From Altererythrobacter sp. CAU 1644 (GTDB lineage Bacteria > Pseudomonadota > Alphaproteobacteria > Sphingomonadales > Sphingomonadaceae), in contig NZ_CP121106.1 of assembly GCF_029623755.1 (NCBI RefSeq), positions 2,670,352 to 2,734,351 on the forward strand: a DNA stretch of 64,000 bases, given 5' to 3'. Position 1 is the first letter of the stretch. Every line of letters begins with the position of its first letter. The position numbers and the translations under genes were made by a program. The notes below the pieces were generated by a model. It searched no databases. It had not been told where the DNA came from and saw nothing but the letters and a program-made list of their open reading frames with translations. Of this stretch, positions 19,128 to 28,134 are shown piece by piece.

Positions 19128-19868
19128 TCACCCCTCTGTGGAAGAGCCTGTGCAAGCATTGGCCACGCCAGCCTTCTCGGCCGGATAGGGGCCATTGCCC
19201 GATGCGGTCACGTAGTTGGCCTTGATGGCATAGGCGTCCGCGGGTCCGGCGGGGGGCAGTGTGCTCTGCCAATAGAAGGTGATCGGCTCGGCCTGCTCCC
19301 ACTGGTTGCCGCCATCGCCGGTGTCGATGGTCCAGGCCAGTCCGCCATCGAGGCAGGTGATAATCGCATCGACCCTGGGGCCGGCCGCGGCGATGACTTC
19401 AGCCTTGGAATAGCCGGCGGTGCCGGTGAAGCCGTGCGCGGGGCGCGTCATCACGAAGTTGGTGGCGATCTCGATGTCGGACGAGTCCGCTCCGGTCCCG
19501 CTCCCGGTTTCCTGCTGGTTATCCTCCCCGGGATAAACCTTGTGGATGTAGGTGTAGATCGTGCCCGCGGGCGCGGTCTTGGGATCGCACGGGTCCATCC
19601 CCGCCGGGCAGGCGACATAGGACGTGATGTCGGCAAAGGCACCGGCGGAGTTGGTCAGCCGGGCCTTGACCTCCGGACCCTGCGGCCCGACGATTTTCGC
19701 CCCCAGTTGGAGATCGGCGAAGTCGCCGGCCGGCAGGCTCTCGGCCAGGGCCTTGGCCTCGCCATCGGTGGTGGCCACTTCGAGGTCGGTCGATTCCTCG
19801 CCTTGCGAACCGCAGGCAGCAATGATCGCCCCCAGGGCAAGGGGGAGCGCGTAACGGACATGTTTCAT
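19128..19868 (-). CDS. Putative lipoprotein of unknown function
   Basis: 246 residues. The N-terminus MKHVRYALPLALGAIIAACGS has a lipobox (AIIAAC) with Cys near residue 19. The mature part includes about 25 residues rich in acidic and Ala residues, then VGPQGPEVKARLTNSAGAFADITSYVACPAG, SSDIEIATNFVMTRPAHGFTGTAGYSKAEVI and a C-terminal ANYVTASGNGPYPAEKAGVANAC. There are four further cysteines. I do not recognise the family. It lies between yqeY and dnaG, an unusual insertion in an otherwise housekeeping operon, with a 44-nt gap to dnaG. Confidence 0.75.
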   Translation of the reverse strand: MKHVRYALPLALGAIIAACGSQGEESTDLEVATTDGEAKALAESLPAGDFADLQLGAKIVGPQGPEVKARLTNSAGAFADITSYVACPAGMDPCDPKTAPAGTIYTYIHKVYPGEDNQQETGSGTGADSSDIEIATNFVMTRPAHGFTGTAGYSKAEVIAAAGPRVDAIITCLDGGLAWTIDTGDGGNQWEQAEPITFYWQSTLPPAGPADAYAIKANYVTASGNGPYPAEKAGVANACTGSSTEG

Positions 19869-19881
19869 TGTCAGCTCTCTT

Positions 19882-20331
19882 TCAGAAGCTTTCCTTGACC
19901 AGTCTGCTGGCCAGGCTCATGTCCAATACAGCGCCGTGGCGGGCCTTCAGTTCCCCCATCACGCGGCCCATATCCTTAATGGAATCAGCGCCAATGCTTG
20001 CCTTGACGTCGGCAATCGCGGCCTTCGTATCTTCCTCGCTCATCATCTGCGGCAAGAATTCCTCGATCACCGCCAGTTCACGGCGTTCCTGATCGGCCAG
20101 TTCCTCGCGCCCACCGTCAACATACATGGTTATCGACTCGCGCCGCTGCTTCGCCATTTTTTGCAGAACTTCGGTGACGAGATCGTCGTCATTGTCGGGT
20201 GCCTTGCCGGTCCGCGCCTCGATATCGCGATCCTTGATCTTCGCCCCGATCAGCCGGAGCGCAGCGGTGCGTTCCTTGTCGCCGGCCTTCATGGCGGTGA
20301 TGGTGGCGGTCTTGATATCGTCGCGAAGCAT
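19882..20331 (-). CDS. GatB/YqeY domain-containing protein
   Basis: 149 residues. MLRDDIKTATITAMKAGDKERTAALRLIGAKIKDRDIEAR, then the conserved ELAVIEEFLPQMMSEEDTKAAI and the C-terminal MGRVMGELKARHGAVLDMSLASRLVKE are the YqeY family pattern, related to the tRNA-binding tail of GatB. The function is unproven; some homologues associate with amidotransferase-like tRNA binding. The ATG chosen has GAAGGACAACAGATTC before it. The frame continues 28 codons upstream without a good ribosome site. It is divergent from carA, a standard alphaproteobacterial order (carA / yqeY-dnaG-rpoD). Confidence 0.92.
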   Translation of the reverse strand: MLRDDIKTATITAMKAGDKERTAALRLIGAKIKDRDIEARTGKAPDNDDDLVTEVLQKMAKQRRESITMYVDGGREELADQERRELAVIEEFLPQMMSEEDTKAAIADVKASIGADSIKDMGRVMGELKARHGAVLDMSLASRLVKESF

Positions 20332-20507
20332 GAATCTGTTGTCCTTCAAGTGGGATGTGCCAGCCAGATAGGGCCAAAACGGAAAAATGGAACATTTGCC
20401 CGGATTAGTCGACATTTTGTCCGATGGCCTGTTGACGCGGGCGACCGGCGGCCCTAGCGGCTGAGACTTAGCGACATTGCTGGAAAACCCCTGACTCGGA
20501 GCGCCAA

Positions 20508-21686
20508 ATGGCTTCTGCCGCCTCTTCGCCTGCGCAACCTAAAGGAGCGACGGGAGTCCTCGTTCTGGCCGATGGAACCGTGATCTGGGGCAAGGGCTTC
20601 GGCGCTACCGGCGAGGCGGTGGGCGAGGTCTGCTTCAACACCGCCATGACCGGGTATCAGGAGGTGATGACCGATCCCTCCTACGACAGCCAGATCGTCA
20701 CCTTCACCTTCCCCCATATCGGCAATGTCGGCGCGAACGAGGAGGACGTGGAGAGCCGCGGCCTCGGCGCGGTCGGCTGCGTCGTGCGTCAGGAAGTGAC
20801 CCCGCACAGCAATTTCCGCGCGCAGCAGGAATTCGTCCAGTGGTGCGTTGCGCATGGCAAGATCGGCCTGTCGGGCGTCGATACCCGCGCGCTGACCCGC
20901 CGCATCCGGCTGAACGGTGCACCCAATGCGGTGATCGCGCACCAGCCCGGCGGCAAGTTCAACCTCAAGGCGCTGCTGGCCAAGGCACAGGAGTGGAGCG
21001 GGCTGGAGGGTCTCGACCTCGCTCCGCGCGTCACCCGCGACGACCGCGAGGACTGGCGCGGCGGCCACTGGCAGCTCGGCTTCGGCTATTCTGAAGGGAA
21101 GGCCGAACGCCCGCATGTCGTGGCGATGGATTTCGGCGCGAAGGACAATATCTTCCGTAACCTCGTGCGGGCGGGGGCCAAGGTCACCGTGGTTCCCGCG
21201 CAGACCAGCCTCGAGGATATCCTTACGCTGCAACCCGATGGCGTGTTCCTCTCGAACGGCCCGGGCGATCCGGCGGCGACCGGCGAGTATGCGGTGCCGG
21301 TCATCAAGGAGCTGCTCGAGCGCGACGTGCCGATCTTCGGCATCTGTCTCGGCCACCAGATGCTGGCATTGGCAGCGGGGGCCAAGACCGCCAAGATGCA
21401 CCAGGGGCACCGCGGCGCCAATCACCCGGTCCAGCGGGTCGGGGCAGGGTGGGGCGAAAGCGAGGGCCTCGTCGAGATCACCAGCATGAACCACGGCTTC
21501 GCAGTCGATGCCGATACGCTGCCTGAGCATGTCGAGCAGACGCATGTCTCGCTGTTCGATGGCTCCAATTGCGGCATTTCGATCAAGGGCAAGAAAGCGT
21601 TCGGGGTGCAGTACCACCCCGAGGCGAGCCCGGGGCCGCAGGACAGCTTCTACCTGTTCGAGAAATTCGTGGGGATGTTGGGGTGA
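20508..21686 (+). CDS. carA: Carbamoyl-phosphate synthase, small (glutaminase) subunit
   Basis: 392 residues. Hydrolyses glutamine and channels ammonia to CarB for arginine and pyrimidine synthesis. The N-terminal domain has VCFNTAMTGYQEVMTDPSY; the class I amidotransferase triad is C280 (GICLGHQML), H370 and E372 (GVQYHPEASPGP). It begins 92 nt after the upstream divergent gene. The usual carA-carB adjacency is broken by a low-GC gene whose GTG overlaps the carA stop. Confidence 0.97.
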   Translation: MASAASSPAQPKGATGVLVLADGTVIWGKGFGATGEAVGEVCFNTAMTGYQEVMTDPSYDSQIVTFTFPHIGNVGANEEDVESRGLGAVGCVVRQEVTPHSNFRAQQEFVQWCVAHGKIGLSGVDTRALTRRIRLNGAPNAVIAHQPGGKFNLKALLAKAQEWSGLEGLDLAPRVTRDDREDWRGGHWQLGFGYSEGKAERPHVVAMDFGAKDNIFRNLVRAGAKVTVVPAQTSLEDILTLQPDGVFLSNGPGDPAATGEYAVPVIKELLERDVPIFGICLGHQMLALAAGAKTAKMHQGHRGANHPVQRVGAGWGESEGLVEITSMNHGFAVDADTLPEHVEQTHVSLFDGSNCGISIKGKKAFGVQYHPEASPGPQDSFYLFEKFVGMLG

Positions 21687-22066
21687 GTGTGGATCTCGCA
21701 GCTGTTCAAGGATGGGGCGTGATCTTTCTGCTCGTTCTAGTCTTTGTCGCAATGCCACTCGGCGTCGTTCTCAGCCTTCGACGCAATGCGCGGGATATTG
21801 AGAGCTTCGAACATCCAGATTTGAATGAGTTGAAACTTTGCGTTCCAAATCATCAAACTGAACGGCTGAGTAGGAAGCTAGATAAAATGGGCTGGCAACT
21901 CGTTTCCGAGACTGCCGATGAGAAAATCAGAAGCAATTCGCATGTCCGATTCGAGAAAAGCGGTGACGAGGCGAGGCCGCTCAAAGAGGTGCTGCATTCG
22001 CTGAATAAATCGCTAGCTCTTTCAATCGGACCGCTGAATCTGCGTCGCGAGGAAGTAGACCAATAA
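21683..22066 (+). CDS. Orphan single-pass membrane protein inserted between carA and carB
   Basis: 127 residues from a GTG that overlaps the carA stop (GTGA). Residues about 8-28 (GVIFLLVLVFVAMPLGVVLSL) form a transmembrane helix; the rest is a charged cytosolic domain (NELKLCVPNHQTERLSRKLDKMGWQLVSE, then a basic/acidic mixture to QLALSIGPLNLRREEVDQ-like end). Hand-counted GC over 21781-22020 is about 48%, far below the 60-67% of its neighbours, and the codons include TTG, ATA, AGA and AAA. The stop TAA directly abuts the carB ATG. I do not recognise it; recent acquisition is likely, and it must be read through to carB. Confidence 0.7.
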   Translation: MSVDLAAVQGWGVIFLLVLVFVAMPLGVVLSLRRNARDIESFEHPDLNELKLCVPNHQTERLSRKLDKMGWQLVSETADEKIRSNSHVRFEKSGDEARPLKEVLHSLNKSLALSIGPLNLRREEVDQ

Positions 22067-25000
22067 ATGCCCAAACGCACTGACATCTCCTCGATCCTCG
22101 TCATCGGCGCCGGCCCGATCATCATCGGCCAGGCCTGCGAGTTCGATTACTCCGGCACACAGGCGATTAAGGCGCTCAAGGAAGAGGGCTATCGCGTTAT
22201 CCTGGTCAATTCGAACCCGGCGACGATCATGACCGATCCCGAGTTCGCCGACGCGACCTATATCGAGCCGATCACGCCTGAGATCGTTGAGAAGATCATC
22301 GCCAAGGAACGGCCCGATGCGGTGCTGCCGACGATGGGCGGGCAGACCGCGCTTAACTGCGCGCTGAGCCTCAACAAGATGGGCGTGCTCGAGAAATACG
22401 GCGTCAAGATGATCGGCGCCGATGCCAAGGCGATCGACAAGGCGGAAGATCGCCAGCAGTTCCGCGACGCGATGGACAAGATCGGGCTCGAAAGTGCGCG
22501 CAGCGGTATCGCCCACACGGTCGAGCAGGCCTTCGCGGTGCTCGAGACCACCGGACTGCCCTCGATCATCCGCCCCAGCTTCACGCTCGGCGGGACCGGC
22601 GGCGGCATCGCCTACAACAAGGCCGAGTTCGAGCGCATCGTGCGCGAGGGGCTCGATGCCTCGCCCACCAACGAGGTGCTGATCGAGGAATCGCTGCTCG
22701 GGTGGAAAGAATACGAGATGGAGGTCGTCCGCGACCGGAACGACAACTGCATCATCATCTGCTCGATCGAGAACGTCGATCCCATGGGCGTCCACACCGG
22801 TGATTCGATCACAGTCGCGCCCGCGCTGACGCTGACCGACAAGGAATACCAGATCATGCGGACTGCCTCGATCGAGGTGTTGCGAGAGATCGGCGTCGAA
22901 ACCGGCGGGTCGAACGTTCAGTTCGCGGTCAATCCGGCGGATGGCCGCCTGATCGTGATCGAGATGAACCCGCGCGTCTCGCGCTCGTCAGCCCTGGCTT
23001 CAAAAGCGACCGGATTCCCGATTGCGCGTGTCGCGGCCAAGCTGGCGGTAGGCTACACGCTCGACGAAATTACCAATGAGATCACCGGAGCTACACCAGC
23101 ATCATTTGAGCCTACCATCGATTACGTGGTTACGAAGATTCCGCGCTTCGCCTTCGAGAAGTTCAAGGGCGCCAAGGCAGAGCTCGCCACCGCGATGAAA
23201 TCGGTCGGCGAGGTGATGGCGATCGGCCGCAACTTCCAGGAAAGCGTGCAGAAGGCGCTCCGTGGGCTGGAGACCGGGCTCGACGGCTTCAACCGCGTGC
23301 CCGAGCTGGAAGGCGTTTCGAAGGACGTCATCACCGCAGCGCTTTCGCAGCGTACGCCCGACCGGCTGCTCAAGGTCGCGCAGGCGTTCCGCGAGGGGCT
23401 GACGGTCGAGGAAATCCAGCCGATCACCGGCTACGATCCGTGGTTCCTGCGCCAGATCGAAGCGATCATCTACGAAGAAAAGATGATTGGTCACAATGGC
23501 TTGCCTCGGGATGCTCAGGAAATGCGGCGCTTGAAGGCGATGGGTTTTTCGGACAAGCGTCTGGCGACCCTGGCGGTGCGTTCGGTGGGTGTCGCGGGCG
23601 GTCTGGCCGAGACACAGGCGCGGCGCTCGGGCCTGTTGCACGATGCCTTGCGCGCCATGGCGGGTGCCACCAGCGAGCAGGAAGTGCGCGACCTGCGCGA
23701 AAAGCTCGGCGTCCATCCGGTGTTCAAGCGGATCGACAGCTGCGCCGCCGAGTTCGAGGCGATCACGCCCTACATGTATTCGACCTACGAGGCACCGAGC
23801 TTCGGTGAACCCGAGTGCGAGGCCGACCCAAGCGACCGGCGCAAGATCGTGATCCTCGGCGGCGGCCCGAACCGGATCGGGCAGGGGATCGAGTTCGACT
23901 ATTGCTGCGTCCATGCCTGCTTCGCGCTCGACGAAGCGGGTTTCGAGACGATCATGATCAACTGCAATCCGGAAACGGTTTCGACCGATTACGACACATC
24001 GGATCGCCTCTATTTCGAACCGCTGACCGCCGAGGACGTGCTTGAGATCCTGCGGGTCGAGCAGTCGAAGGGAGAGCTGGTCGGCGTGATCGTCCAGTTC
24101 GGCGGGCAAACACCGCTCAAGCTGGCGCAGGCGCTGGAGGATAATGGCATCCCGATCCTGGGCACTTCGCCCGATGCGATCGACCTCGCCGAAGATCGCG
24201 AGCGGTTTGCCAAGCTGGTCAACAAGCTCAAGCTCAAGCAGCCCGAAAACGGCATCGCCTACAGCCGCGACGAGGCAGCGGCGGTCGCTGCGCGGATCGG
24301 CTATCCGGTGCTGCTGCGGCCGAGCTACGTGCTTGGCGGGCGGGCGATGGAAATCGTCGACAGCGTCGCCCAGCTCGACGACTACATCAAGACGGCGGTC
24401 AACGTCTCGGGCGACAGCCCGGTGCTGGTCGACCAGTATCTGCGCGACGCGATCGAATGCGACGTCGATGCGCTGTGCGACGGGCAGGAAGTGCGCATTG
24501 CTGGTGTGATGCAGCATATCGAGGAAGCCGGCGTGCACTCGGGCGACAGTGCCTGCACCTTGCCGCCGTACTCGTTGCCGCAGGACATCATCGAGGAAAT
24601 GGAGCGCCAGGCAGAGGCGCTGGCCAAGGCGCTCAACGTCGTCGGGCTGATGAACGTGCAGTTCGCGGTCAAGGATGGCGAGGTCTACCTGATTGAGGTC
24701 AATCCGCGCGCGAGCCGGACCGTGCCGTTCGTGGCCAAAGCCATCGGCCAGCCGGTGGCCAAGATTGCCGCGCGCGTGATGGCGGGCGAGCCGCTGTCGA
24801 GCTTCGAGCCGTTCAAGCGTGACCTGCCCTATATGGCGGTCAAGGAAGCCGTCTTCCCCTTCAGTCGCTTCCCCGGGAGCGACCCGATCCTCAGCCCAGA
24901 GATGAAATCGACGGGCGAAGTGATGGGGATCGACCGGTCCTTCGAGGCTGCCTTCCTCAAGTCGCAGCTTGCCGCGGGGATGAAATTGCCCACCGAGGGG

Positions 25001-25390
25001 ACAGTGTTTGTGTCGGTCAAGAACACCGACAAGGGCTATATCGTCCCGGCGGTGCGAACACTGATCGAGCAGGGCTTCACCATCGTCGCTACGGGCGGCA
25101 CGCAGTCCTTCCTCAGCGAGCAGGGTCTTGAGGTGGAGCGGGTCAACAAGGTGGCCGAGGGCCAGCCCCACATCGTGGACCGGATCATCGACGGCGAGAT
25201 CGCGCTGATCTTCAACACGACGGAGGGCTGGCAGTCGCTGCTCGACTCCAAATCGATCCGTGCATCGGCGCTTGAGGCCAAGGTTCCCTACTACACGACA
25301 GCTGCCGCATCTGTGGCTGCGGCCAACGCAATTCGTGCAGTAAATGCAAGCCAGCTTGAAGTCCGGTCGATGCAGGACTATTATAGCTGA
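22067..25390 (+). CDS. carB: Carbamoyl-phosphate synthase, large subunit
   Basis: 1107 residues. Two homologous ATP-grasp halves: the first from [19 protein letters not shown] to about residue 400, the second from [20 protein letters not shown] at about 606. Each half holds the carboxyphosphate or carbamoyl-phosphate site, with [18 protein letters not shown] in the second. A C-terminal MGS-like allosteric domain ends near [10 protein letters not shown]. The start codon directly follows the orphan gene's TAA and has a GAGGAAG 12 nt upstream, so expression may depend on coupling to that gene. Confidence 0.98.
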   Translation: MPKRTDISSILVIGAGPIIIGQACEFDYSGTQAIKALKEEGYRVILVNSNPATIMTDPEFADATYIEPITPEIVEKIIAKERPDAVLPTMGGQTALNCALSLNKMGVLEKYGVKMIGADAKAIDKAEDRQQFRDAMDKIGLESARSGIAHTVEQAFAVLETTGLPSIIRPSFTLGGTGGGIAYNKAEFERIVREGLDASPTNEVLIEESLLGWKEYEMEVVRDRNDNCIIICSIENVDPMGVHTGDSITVAPALTLTDKEYQIMRTASIEVLREIGVETGGSNVQFAVNPADGRLIVIEMNPRVSRSSALASKATGFPIARVAAKLAVGYTLDEITNEITGATPASFEPTIDYVVTKIPRFAFEKFKGAKAELATAMKSVGEVMAIGRNFQESVQKALRGLETGLDGFNRVPELEGVSKDVITAALSQRTPDRLLKVAQAFREGLTVEEIQPITGYDPWFLRQIEAIIYEEKMIGHNGLPRDAQEMRRLKAMGFSDKRLATLAVRSVGVAGGLAETQARRSGLLHDALRAMAGATSEQEVRDLREKLGVHPVFKRIDSCAAEFEAITPYMYSTYEAPSFGEPECEADPSDRRKIVILGGGPNRIGQGIEFDYCCVHACFALDEAGFETIMINCNPETVSTDYDTSDRLYFEPLTAEDVLEILRVEQSKGELVGVIVQFGGQTPLKLAQALEDNGIPILGTSPDAIDLAEDRERFAKLVNKLKLKQPENGIAYSRDEAAAVAARIGYPVLLRPSYVLGGRAMEIVDSVAQLDDYIKTAVNVSGDSPVLVDQYLRDAIECDVDALCDGQEVRIAGVMQHIEEAGVHSGDSACTLPPYSLPQDIIEEMERQAEALAKALNVVGLMNVQFAVKDGEVYLIEVNPRASRTVPFVAKAIGQPVAKIAARVMAGEPLSSFEPFKRDLPYMAVKEAVFPFSRFPGSDPILSPEMKSTGEVMGIDRSFEAAFLKSQLAAGMKLPTEGTVFVSVKNTDKGYIVPAVRTLIEQGFTIVATGGTQSFLSEQGLEVERVNKVAEGQPHIVDRIIDGEIALIFNTTEGWQSLLDSKSIRASALEAKVPYYTTAAASVAAANAIRAVNASQLEVRSMQDYYS

Positions 25391-25413
25391 ACCAAACCTA
25401 GCGTTCTTTCCCA

Positions 25414-25463
25414 CATTTCGACGCACTAAGGCCGCCTCGGCAGAAGCGGCTTCGGTCGAAATG
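25414..25463. repeat. REP-like nested palindrome in the carB-greA gap
   Basis: Outer arms CATTTCGAC and GTCGAAATG flank a 32-nt interior with an inner pair GCCGC and GCGGC. The outer repeat is perfect over 9 bp. Such bipartite hairpins with GTCGAAATG ends are common as intergenic repeats in GC-rich bacteria. Only one copy is obvious in this window, so whether it belongs to a genomic family is untested. Confidence 0.45.
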
Positions 25464-25507
25464 ACCCTGATTGGAGGGGGAGGGCGCGCTGAAGGAATGA
25501 AGACGGG

Positions 25508-25984
25508 ATGGCTACGATGGAAAAGGTTCCGATGCTCGCCGAGGGCTATGAGCGGCTGACTGCCGATCTCAAGGTGCTGCGTGCGGAACGTCCGAAGATT
25601 GTCGACGCGATCGAGGAAGCTCGGGCGCATGGCGACCTTTCGGAGAATGCCGAATATCACGCTGCCAAGGAACGCCAGGGCCAGGTCGAGGCGCAGATCG
25701 CCGAGATCGAGGACAAGGTGAGCCGGGCTCAGATTATCGACCCGACCACGCTGTCGGGCGACAAGGTGATCTTTGGCGCGACCGTCACGCTGCTCGACGA
25801 GGACGACAAGCCGGTGAAGTACCAGATTGTCGGCCAAACCGAAGCGGACGCCGGCAAGGGCCGCATCTCCTACAACTCGCCGATTGCGCGGGCGTTGATC
25901 GGCAAGGAAGTCGGTGACGAGATCGAGGTGACCGTCCCCTCGGGCGACAAGTTCTATCTCGTCGACAAGATCGAGTTCATCTGA
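25508..25984 (+). CDS. greA: Transcription elongation factor GreA
   Basis: 158 residues. An N-terminal coiled coil ([49 protein letters not shown]) with the conserved acidic tip D/E pair at [12 protein letters not shown], then an FKBP-like C-terminal domain ([18 protein letters not shown]). It inserts into the RNA polymerase secondary channel and stimulates cleavage of backtracked transcripts. Separate promoter likely, since carB ends 117 nt upstream behind a repeat. Confidence 0.97.
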   Translation: MATMEKVPMLAEGYERLTADLKVLRAERPKIVDAIEEARAHGDLSENAEYHAAKERQGQVEAQIAEIEDKVSRAQIIDPTTLSGDKVIFGATVTLLDEDDKPVKYQIVGQTEADAGKGRISYNSPIARALIGKEVGDEIEVTVPSGDKFYLVDKIEFI

Positions 25985-25994
25985 TCGAGGCTGG

Positions 25995-26018
25995 GAGGGC
26001 GCTCAATCGAGCGCCTTC
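25995..26018. terminator. Bidirectional terminator between greA and the acetyltransferase gene
   Basis: A 10-bp stem (left arm GAGGGCGCTC, right arm GAGCGCCTTC, one G-T pair) around the loop AATC, directly after greA and covering the stop codon of the converging gene. TCTCC follows on the plus side. It serves both strands. Confidence 0.6.
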
Positions 26019-26503
26019 TCCATCGCGTAATTGTGAATGGCCACAGGACTGCCGTCGTGCGCGATCTCGAAATCGCGGCGGTGGGTCACCGCGTACCCCG
26101 CTCGTTCAAAGGCAGCGCGGGCCAGTTCGCTTGCCTCGGTGTAGATCAGCGTCGCACCGCTCGCCCGGGCGTGTTCCTCCGCAGTAGCCAGCAGCTCGAC
26201 TGCCAATCCTCTCCGTGTATGATCTGGATGGCAGTAAAGATGGTCGAGGTGGGCCCTGCCATCTTTATCCAGTTCGATCAGCGCATAGGCGACGGGACGA
26301 TCGTCCGGGCCTGCCGCTACGAATATTACATCGCCTGACCCAACCCGCTCGCGATAGCGCTCGGGCCCTGGATGTCGGGCAGCCCACGCTGCCACCTGCT
26401 CGGCGGAATATTTGTGCGCGCCTACGACCTCGATGGCGGCATGGATCACTTCTGCCAGGTCTTCGGCATCGACGTCCTTGTATGGCCGAATGCTGTAAGC
26501 CAC
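26003..26503 (-). CDS. GNAT family N-acetyltransferase
   Basis: 166 residues from a GTG (MAYSIRPYKDVDAEDLAEVI). HLDHLYCHPDHTRRGLAVELLATAEEHARASGA is the acetyl-CoA-binding loop and A motif of the GNAT fold, with the TEASELARAAFERAGYAV B motif after it. It presumably acetylates a small molecule or protein; the substrate is unknown. The start is uncertain, since the frame stays open back into the upstream DUF4170 gene. GTG lies 8 nt after that gene's stop, which fits co-transcription. Confidence 0.85.
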   Translation of the reverse strand: MAYSIRPYKDVDAEDLAEVIHAAIEVVGAHKYSAEQVAAWAARHPGPERYRERVGSGDVIFVAAGPDDRPVAYALIELDKDGRAHLDHLYCHPDHTRRGLAVELLATAEEHARASGATLIYTEASELARAAFERAGYAVTHRRDFEIAHDGSPVAIHNYAMEKALD

Positions 26504-26511
26504 GACGCGTC

Positions 26512-26742
26512 TCAAGCGTCGGGCGTCAGCAGCCGATGGATGTGAACCACCACGTAGCGCATTTCTGCGTCGTCGACCGTCCGCTGCGCATTGGCGCGCC
26601 AAGCTTCAACCGCGGCCTCGTAGTCGCTGAATACGCCGACGACATGAATGCTCTCGGGATCGGCGAACTCCATCGAGCGCGGATCCTTGATCCGGCCGCC
26701 CATGACGAGATGGAGCTTCTGCTTGGTTTCTGTTTCTTCCAT
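26512..26742 (-). CDS. DUF4170 domain-containing protein
   Basis: 76 residues. The whole protein is the DUF4170 domain: KLHLVMGGRIKDPRSMEFADPESIHVVGVFSDYEAAVEAWRANAQRTVDDAEMRYVVVHIHRLL. This small alphaproteobacterial family has no assigned function; several homologues lie beside translation or stress genes. A good ribosome site (GAAAGCAACG before ATC ATG) is present. It heads the two-gene group with the acetyltransferase. Confidence 0.9.
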   Translation of the reverse strand: MEETETKQKLHLVMGGRIKDPRSMEFADPESIHVVGVFSDYEAAVEAWRANAQRTVDDAEMRYVVVHIHRLLTPDA

Positions 26743-26846
26743 GATCGTTGCTTTCTATCCGGGGAGGAGTTTTCGCCGCGCCCCATAAACGAAGCGGCGC
26801 GACAGGCAAACCCGTCACGCCGCAATGGTGCCATGTTAGACAAGCT

Positions 26847-27326
26847 TTAGGGGGAAACGCGACCCTTGAGGTCGCGGACGGCCCGGCTCGCTTTGCGCGA
26901 CGCACCACGTGCCAGCGAGCGCGTGCGGTCAGAGGCCGAACCGGCGAGATAATTGGCGTCGCGCCGTGCGCTGCGTGCCTTGTCTGACAACACATCGCCC
27001 AAATCCTCGAGCCGATCCTGCCCGTCACGGGCGACGTCTCCGGCCTTGTCGATCATGCTGATGCCGTAGGCGATTGCAGCGTCGGCAATCAGGCCCGCCA
27101 ACACTCCGCCACGCTTGGTCAACCTGCGTCCGGGCTTCGTCATCGCCCCGATCGCGAGGCCTACTACGACTGCCCCACCGAGCGTTGCCAGGGGATGCTG
27201 CTTGACGAAGTTCGTCGCGGAGTCGGCAGCTTCCCTCGCCGCATCGGCCAGGCTGCGCTCCTCGTTGCGGCGCTCGCCCGCTTCGATCTTCTCGCGCAAT
27301 TGCTCTCTTTTCGCGTCACTGGTCAT
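26847..27326 (-). CDS. YqjD/ElaB-like (DUF883) membrane protein
   Basis: 159 residues. A charged N-terminal helix (KREQLREKIEAGERRNEERSLADAAREAADSATNFVKQHPLATLGGAVVVGLAIGAMTKPG) has the GGAVVVGLAIG membrane segment typical of ElaB/YqjD ribosome-associated inner-membrane proteins. A Ser/Arg-rich C-terminal half contains predicted amphipathic and coiled-coil helices. It ends the cluster behind the EcfG promoter at 28.78 kb. General-stress control is inferred from that promoter; YqjD-like proteins in E. coli are RpoS-dependent and tether ribosomes to the membrane in stationary phase. Confidence 0.78.
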   Translation of the reverse strand: MTSDAKREQLREKIEAGERRNEERSLADAAREAADSATNFVKQHPLATLGGAVVVGLAIGAMTKPGRRLTKRGGVLAGLIADAAIAYGISMIDKAGDVARDGQDRLEDLGDVLSDKARSARRDANYLAGSASDRTRSLARGASRKASRAVRDLKGRVSP

Positions 27327-27359
27327 TGGAAACTCCGGAAATCTTGGTGGGGGCGTATC

Positions 27360-27689
27360 TTACGAACGGGCTTGGTCCTGCTCTCGTTCCCTTGGCCGCG
27401 CTTGGTCGTCCTCCTCGTCATCGAAGAAGAGCGACATGATGGGGTTGCGGGCAAACCAGAGTACGATGGCACCGATGAGCGCGGCCAAGGCCCCCTTGTG
27501 GTTGTCAGCGGCGTCGGCGGCGCTTTCGAACACGTCCTTGGCGCCTTCGCCGATATTATCAAGGACCCGTTCACCGATGCTCTTGCTGGCCAGGCCGTTG
27601 CGCAGATGCGCAACATCCGCGTCGAGCAGGGCCCGCGCTGCATCACGCAGTGCCCGATCTTCCTGCATCTGGCGCTTAAGGTCTGCCAT
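27360..27689 (-). CDS. Small single-span membrane protein in the stress cluster
   Basis: 109 residues. An Arg/Ala-rich amphipathic N-terminal half (LKRQMQEDRALRDAARALLDADVAHLRNGL), a transmembrane segment at about residues 72-91 (ALAALIGAIVLWFARNPIM) and an acidic C-terminal tail (FFDDEEDDQARPREREQDQ). The ATG shares its first nucleotide with the upstream TGA (TGATG); a GTG one codon earlier is also possible. No family recognised; its place between the holin-like gene and the DUF883 gene suggests a shared envelope role. Confidence 0.72.
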   Translation of the reverse strand: MADLKRQMQEDRALRDAARALLDADVAHLRNGLASKSIGERVLDNIGEGAKDVFESAADAADNHKGALAALIGAIVLWFARNPIMSLFFDDEEDDQARPREREQDQARS

Positions 27690-28111
27690 CACCGATCATC
27701 CGCAAAGGCATCGCCGATCGCCCGTGTGTGCTTGCGCATCATCATCAGCAGGATCGCCGCCGCGATCAGCAGCACCACTACGACCAGGGCTGTGGCACCC
27801 CACGCCGTCAGGCTGGGTGCCAGCGCGATGACCATACCGACCACCAGCGCGACCAGTGCAAGGTGAACAAAGGAGAACGCAAAGAAGACGAGGACCGCTG
27901 CTGACTTGCCACGTTCGGCAGCAAAGGCGGCGCGAGACTTCTGGAAGGCATATTCCGCCTCGGCATAGGTCTTGCCGTCGTCGATGAGCGCGACAATGTC
28001 CTCGGTCAGCGAACTGCCGGACACATCGGGCTCATCTCCGCCCCTGATCGCAACGTCGAGTTCATCCTCGACGTTGTCCTGCCGGCTGTCCGGCAGGTCA
28101 TCGTCCCGCAT
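27689..28111 (-). CDS. Holin-like (phage holin, DUF1469/YqjE-type) membrane protein
   Basis: 140 residues. An acidic N-terminus (MRDDDLPDSRQDNVEDELDVAIRGGDEPDVSG) precedes the conserved TYAEAEYAFQKSRAAFAAERGKSA stretch and two transmembrane helices separated by a short turn (about residues 72-93 and 100-122). This matches the YqjE/DUF1469 holin-like family, found with YqjD genes in many proteobacteria. The term holin reflects fold, not a phage origin: no phage genes lie nearby. Confidence 0.75.
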   Translation of the reverse strand: MRDDDLPDSRQDNVEDELDVAIRGGDEPDVSGSSLTEDIVALIDDGKTYAEAEYAFQKSRAAFAAERGKSAAVLVFFAFSFVHLALVALVVGMVIALAPSLTAWGATALVVVVLLIAAAILLMMMRKHTRAIGDAFADDR

Positions 28112-28134
28112 TACGCGCCCCTTTCAGGCTTTGC

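Noticed and set aside
23102..25837. A 911-codon minus-strand open frame opposite carB
   Set aside because: It overlaps a secure carB gene almost entirely; the protein is rich in Arg, His and Asp as expected for a mirror frame.
27689..28111. Prophage origin of the holin-like gene
   Set aside because: No phage structural, lysis or integrase genes lie nearby, and the YqjE-type context explains it.
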